DNA from: an uncultured Collinsella sp.
GTDB lineage: Bacteria > Actinomycetota > Coriobacteriia > Coriobacteriales > Coriobacteriaceae
Assembly: GCA_900547835.1 (NCBI GenBank)
Contig: URIJ01000028.1
Coordinates: 1-15,437, forward strand
Direction: 5' to 3'
DNA length: 15,437 nucleotides
The notes under the pieces are model-generated. The model saw only the letters and a list, made by a program, of their open reading frames with translations, did no database searches and was not told where the DNA came from. Made by a program: the position numbers and the translations under genes. Shown one piece after another: positions 11,881 to 15,437 of the stretch; the stretch's first letter is position 1, and each line of letters begins with the position of its first letter.

Positions 11881-14595
11881 ATGGCAAAAGTCCGTGTGTC
11901 CACCCTGGCCAAAGAGTTCGGCATGACCTCCAAGGAACTGATGGGTCATCTCGCCGATATGAAGATTCCCGCTAAGTCCGCTTCCTCCGCCCTGGAGGAC
12001 GCCTACGTCGCCATGGTCCGCAAGCAGCTCGCCTCGGTGATCGAGGCCCGCGCCCAGGAAGTCGAGGCCGCCAAGCAGGCCGAGGAGCAGGCCGCTGCCG
12101 CCGAGGAGGCCGCACGCGCCGCCGAGGCCGAGCGCGAGCGCATCGCCGCCGAGAAGGCACGCGAGGAGGAGCGTCGCCAGTTTGCCGCAGCCCAGGCTGC
12201 TGAGGAGGCTGCCCGCGCCGAGGCCGAGGCCAAGAAGAAGGCCGAGCAGGAGCGCCTTGCCCGCGAGAAGGAGGAGGCTGCCCGCGAGGCCCAGCGCCGC
12301 GCCGTTCCCGCTTCCGACTCCGGTTCGCGCTTCCGTTCGCTTCTCGACCAGATTGCCGCACAGGAGACCGTGCTCAAGGAGAAGAAGGACGCCGAGGACA
12401 AGGCCAAGGCCGAGCGCGCCGCCGAGCGCGGTAACCGTCGTGGCGGCAACAACGACCGCCGCGGTGGCCGTCGTAACGATCGCAACGCCTCCGACAACAA
12501 TTCCGAGCGCAACGCCTCCGAGAGCCGTCCGCACAGCCATCGCACCAACGCCAGCAACAACGTCGCTGCCGGCATGGACTTCCCCAACCCCGATAAGCAG
12601 GGCAAGGGCAAGAAGCGCAAGGGCGGTCACAACAACGAAGAGGACCACTACAGCCGCATGGCTCGCGAGGCCGAGGAGTACAGCCGCGAGAAGGTGCTCG
12701 AGGAGGCTCGTGCCGCCGTCGAGGAGGCCTCTCGCGAGTCCACCGGTCGCCGCAAGAAGCGCAAGGAGAAGCGCGAGCGCGAGGCTGCAAAGGCTCAGGA
12801 GGAGCGCAAGATTGAGGAGGCGCTGGCCCAGGGCGTGAACCCCGAGGACCTCGACGCCATCAAGGTCTCCCAGGGCGTTACTGTCCAGGAGCTTGCCGAG
12901 GCGCTCGACGTTCCGGCCAACGACATCATCAAGCGCCTGTTCCTGCTGGGCACGCCGCTTACCATGACGCAGTCCATGTCCGACGACCTCGTCGAGCTCG
13001 TTGCCGACGACCTGGGCCGTCAGATCAAGATCATCACCCCCGAGGAGGAGAACACCTTCTCGTTCTACGACGATCCCGCCGACCTCAAGCCGCGCGCCCC
13101 GGTCGTCACCGTCATGGGCCACGTCGACCACGGCAAGACGAGCCTCCTCGACGCCATCCGCCACACCGGCGTCGCTGCCGGCGAGGCGGGCGGCATTACG
13201 CAGGCCATCGGCGCTTCGCAGGTCATGATCAACGACCGTAAGATCACCTTCATCGATACCCCTGGTCACGCCACCTTTACGGCCATGCGTGCCCGCGGCG
13301 CCAAGGTGACCGACATCGTCATCCTGATCGTGGCTGCCGACGACGGCGTCATGCCTCAGACCATCGAGTCGATCAACCACGCCAAGGCCGCCGGCGTTCC
13401 CATCGTCGTCGCCGTAAACAAGATCGATAAGCCGGGCGCCAACCCCGACCGCGTGCGCCAGGAGCTCACCGAGTACGGCATCATCCCCGAGGAGTGGGGC
13501 GGACAGAACATGTTCGTCAACATCTCGGCCAAGCAGAAGATCGGTATCGACGACCTGCTCGAGACCGTGCTGCTCCAGGCCGACGTGCTCGAGCTCAAGG
13601 CCAACCCCGATACCTTCGCTTCGGGCAATGTCCTCGAGGCTAAGCTCGACAAGGGTCGCGGCTCGGTTGCCACCGTGCTCGTGACCCGCGGCACCCTGCA
13701 CGTGGGCGACACGCTGGTCGCCGGCCTCACCTATGGCCGCGTCCGTGCCATGCTCGACCCCAAGGGTAACGCCGTCACCGAGGCCGGTCCTTCCGATGCC
13801 GTCGAGATCCTGGGCCTGCAGTCCGTCCCCAACGCCGGCGATGAGTTCCGCGTGTTCGAGGACGAGCGCGAGGCACGTGCGCTGGCCGACGAGCGTTCGC
13901 TCAAGGCCCGTATCGAGGAGCAGAGCCGCGTGAAGCACGTGACGCTCGAGAACCTCTTCGAGACCATCGCCGACGCCGAGGTCAAGGAGCTCAACCTGAT
14001 CATCAAGGCCGACGTCCAGGGTTCCATCGAGGCCCTTCAGGACTCGCTCGACAAGATGGACCAGTCCGAGGTGCGCATCAACACGATTCACTCCGCGGTC
14101 GGTGCCATCAACGAGACCGACGTCGTCCTGGCCGACGCCTCCAACGCCATCATCATCGGCTTTGGCGTCCGTCCCGACGGTAAGGCCCGCTCCGCCGCCG
14201 AGCGCGAGGGCGTCGAGATCCGTTGCTACGACGTCATCTACAAGTGCCTCGAGGAGCTCGACGCCGCCCGTATCGGCATGCTCAAGCCCACCGAGGTCGA
14301 GGTCTCCACGGGTACCGCGACCGTCCTGGACACCTTCAAGGTGCCCAAAGTCGGTATCGCCGCCGGTGTCCGCGTCGAAGAGGGCGAGATCGCCGCGACC
14401 GATTCCGTGCGCCTGGTGCGCGACGGCATCGTGGTCTTCAACGGCAAGATCGCCTCGATGCGCCACTACAAGGACGAGGCCAAGAGCCTCAAGAGCGGCT
14501 CCGAGGGCGGCATTGGCCTGGAGAACTTCCAGGACATCAAGCCCGGCGACCAGATCGAGGGTTACCGTATCGACCAGGTTGCCCGTACCGAGTAG
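11881..14595 (+). CDS. infB: translation initiation factor IF-2
   Basis: A 904-residue GTPase that brings initiator fMet-tRNA to the 30S subunit and promotes subunit joining. An IF2_N domain at about 3-46 (VRVSTLAKEFGMTSKELMGH) is followed by about 280 residues of highly charged Ala/Glu/Arg/Lys low-complexity sequence, predicted to be coiled coil and partly disordered. A second IF2_N domain (VTVQELAEALDVPANDIIKR) comes next. The G domain has G1 GHVDHGKT at 413-420, G3 DTPGH at 459-463, G4 NKID at 513-516 and G5 SAK at 549-551. Domains II to IV run to the end. The long actinobacterial-style N-terminal extension accounts for the length. ATG 11881 has AGGTGA about 6 nt upstream. It is third in the operon, 91 nt after nusA. 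Confidence 0.97.
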   Translation: MAKVRVSTLAKEFGMTSKELMGHLADMKIPAKSASSALEDAYVAMVRKQLASVIEARAQEVEAAKQAEEQAAAAEEAARAAEAERERIAAEKAREEERRQFAAAQAAEEAARAEAEAKKKAEQERLAREKEEAAREAQRRAVPASDSGSRFRSLLDQIAAQETVLKEKKDAEDKAKAERAAERGNRRGGNNDRRGGRRNDRNASDNNSERNASESRPHSHRTNASNNVAAGMDFPNPDKQGKGKKRKGGHNNEEDHYSRMAREAEEYSREKVLEEARAAVEEASRESTGRRKKRKEKREREAAKAQEERKIEEALAQGVNPEDLDAIKVSQGVTVQELAEALDVPANDIIKRLFLLGTPLTMTQSMSDDLVELVADDLGRQIKIITPEEENTFSFYDDPADLKPRAPVVTVMGHVDHGKTSLLDAIRHTGVAAGEAGGITQAIGASQVMINDRKITFIDTPGHATFTAMRARGAKVTDIVILIVAADDGVMPQTIESINHAKAAGVPIVVAVNKIDKPGANPDRVRQELTEYGIIPEEWGGQNMFVNISAKQKIGIDDLLETVLLQADVLELKANPDTFASGNVLEAKLDKGRGSVATVLVTRGTLHVGDTLVAGLTYGRVRAMLDPKGNAVTEAGPSDAVEILGLQSVPNAGDEFRVFEDEREARALADERSLKARIEEQSRVKHVTLENLFETIADAEVKELNLIIKADVQGSIEALQDSLDKMDQSEVRINTIHSAVGAINETDVVLADASNAIIIGFGVRPDGKARSAAEREGVEIRCYDVIYKCLEELDAARIGMLKPTEVEVSTGTATVLDTFKVPKVGIAAGVRVEEGEIAATDSVRLVRDGIVVFNGKIASMRHYKDEAKSLKSGSEGGIGLENFQDIKPGDQIEGYRIDQVARTE

Positions 14596-14606
14596 GGGGT
14601 AGCGCT

Positions 14607-15017
14607 ATGAAGCAAACGCAGGCAACCCGCCGTCTGGGCGAGCAGCTTCGCGAGAAGCTCGGTTATATCCTGCTCTTTGAGGTTTCCGATCCGCGTCTCG
14701 ACCTGGTCACTCTGACCGCGGTCGAGGTCGCGGTGGACCGTTCGTTCGCGCGCGTGTACGTGTCGTGCGATGCGAGCCGCTATGACGAGGTCATGGAGGC
14801 GCTCGCCAGCGCCAAGGGCCGCATCCGCAGCCTGTTGGCCCGCTCGCTCGATTGGCGCGTCACGCCCGAGCTCGATTTTCGCATCGATCGCTCGACCGAC
14901 GAGGCCGAGCGCATCACGCGTGCGCTGGAAAACGTTCCCGCCACGCTTGCGATCGAAAAGGACGAGGACGGCTATCCCATAGCGGATGTCGCCCAGGAGG
15001 CAGCTTTAGATGACTAA
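14607..15017 (+). CDS. rbfA: ribosome-binding factor A
   Basis: A 136-residue KH-like protein that binds the 30S subunit near helix 1 of 16S rRNA and is needed for late maturation and cold adaptation. Family marks: TRRLGEQLREKLGYILLFEVSDPRL at the start (a helix followed by the conserved DPRL), VTLTAVEVAVDRSFARVYVS (the central strands), and the late LDFRIDRSTDEAERI, equivalent to the usual L.F..D.s.e...i segment. It starts 11 nt after the infB stop, with a G-rich stretch at 14594-14598 as a weak ribosome-binding site, so coupling to infB is likely. Its 3' end overlaps the next gene by 8 nt. Confidence 0.95.
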   Translation: MKQTQATRRLGEQLREKLGYILLFEVSDPRLDLVTLTAVEVAVDRSFARVYVSCDASRYDEVMEALASAKGRIRSLLARSLDWRVTPELDFRIDRSTDEAERITRALENVPATLAIEKDEDGYPIADVAQEAALDD

Positions 15018-15437
15018 TTCCGCCGACCTCGCCTCGTGCGAGTCTGCAGATATTCAGCGACGCATCCTCGAGCTCATCGAGGGTGCGTCCTCCATTGCGA
15101 TTTCGGGACACACTTCTCCCGATGGCGACGCCCTGGGCTCCGTGTTGGGTCTGGGCCTTTCGCTTATGAAGTTTTTCCCTAACAAGGACATTGCCCTGCT
15201 GCTGGCAGACGATGATCCGGTTCCGCGCATCTACCGCTTTATGGAAGGCTCCGATCGCCTGGTACCGGCATCTGCGTATACCGGCAATCCGGACCTGTTC
15301 ATCTCGGTGGACGTGCCGGTCGTCGAGCGTCTCAATAATTCCGCCGAGGTGCTTCGTCGCTCCAAGCATGTGGTGTGCTTCGATCACCATCCGGCGCGCG
15401 AGGAGTTTGCCGAGCTCAGCCTGAGGCGCGTCGAAGC
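15010..15437 (+). CDS. nrnA: DHH family phosphoesterase, NrnA-like (3' truncated by window edge)
   Basis: About 142 residues of a DHH/DHHA1 phosphoesterase are visible; the frame stays open to the window end. NrnA-type enzymes degrade nanoRNAs (2-5 nt) and dephosphorylate pAp, using two Mn ions. Visible motifs: SGHTSPDGDALGS (DHH motif I, D-x-D metal ligands), LFISVDVP (the next Asp-containing strand), and the name-giving DHH in VVCFDHHP. ATG 15010 is chosen because AGGAGG at 14995-15000 is 9 nt upstream; it overlaps the rbfA stop (15015-15017), indicating translational coupling. Placement after rbfA is common in Gram-positive bacteria. The DHHA1 substrate domain lies beyond the window, so the nrnA symbol is probable rather than proven. 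Confidence 0.88.
   Translation, partial: MTNSADLASCESADIQRRILELIEGASSIAISGHTSPDGDALGSVLGLGLSLMKFFPNKDIALLLADDDPVPRIYRFMEGSDRLVPASAYTGNPDLFISVDVPVVERLNNSAEVLRRSKHVVCFDHHPAREEFAELSLRRVE

Noticed and set aside
11842..14466. 874-codon open frame on the minus strand
   Set aside because: Antisense shadow of infB; a low-complexity Gly/Leu/Val/Asp composition mirrors the GAC/GAG/GCC-rich sense strand.
1..15437. CRISPR array, tRNA, rRNA or transposase
   Set aside because: No regular direct repeats with spacers, no tRNA T-loop/acceptor patterns and no transposase motifs were found on either strand by reading.

Overview
The window reads as two different bacterial backgrounds joined inside one gene. 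Positions 1 to about 6260 look like a GC-rich member of the Clostridia (Firmicutes). Genes lie on both strands, promoters resemble SigA sites, Shine-Dalgarno sequences are strong, terminators are AT-flanked, and single genes vary in GC content. From about 6345 to the end, codon use changes to GAC, GAG, CTC, GTC and AAG almost exclusively, and the gene order is that of an actinobacterium. It most resembles Coriobacteriia such as Collinsella (an inference from codon style and protein sequence, not a database match). The switch lies within the guaB reading frame, at its most conserved stretch, the catalytic loop. The simplest explanation is a chimeric (mis-joined) metagenomic contig; true intragenic recombination is the alternative.

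Clostridial part, left to right: the 3' end of hemD (uroporphyrinogen-III synthase); a DUF2284 cysteine-rich protein; a low-GC GNAT acetyltransferase on the minus strand, bracketed by an inverted repeat; a diacylglycerol-kinase-family lipid kinase (minus); a structured non-coding stretch with its own promoter; a two-TM protein of unknown function with a helical-repeat-like domain (minus); and a divergently transcribed acyl-ACP thioesterase. Next comes a non-coding stretch of about 500 nt holding a near-consensus promoter and, about 140 nt downstream, a perfect 17-bp terminator. No open reading frame between them is convincing, so this is a good candidate for a free-standing small RNA. A second, proximal promoter then precedes guaB.

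Actinobacterial part: the 3' portion of guaB, a roughly 370-nt gap with a terminator-like hairpin and a 140-nt long inverted repeat, leuS, a strong terminator, and then a promoter with a hairpin-plus-T-run leader that opens a translation operon: rimP, nusA, infB, rbfA and a DHH phosphoesterase (nrnA-like, cut by the window end). These genes work together in ribosome 30S maturation (RimP, RbfA), transcription elongation and termination (NusA), initiation (IF-2) and nanoRNA/pAp turnover (NrnA-like). NusA carries an unusual C-terminal Cys3His tail, and the ylxR gene often found between nusA and infB is absent.

No tRNA, rRNA, CRISPR array, transposase or phage gene was seen.
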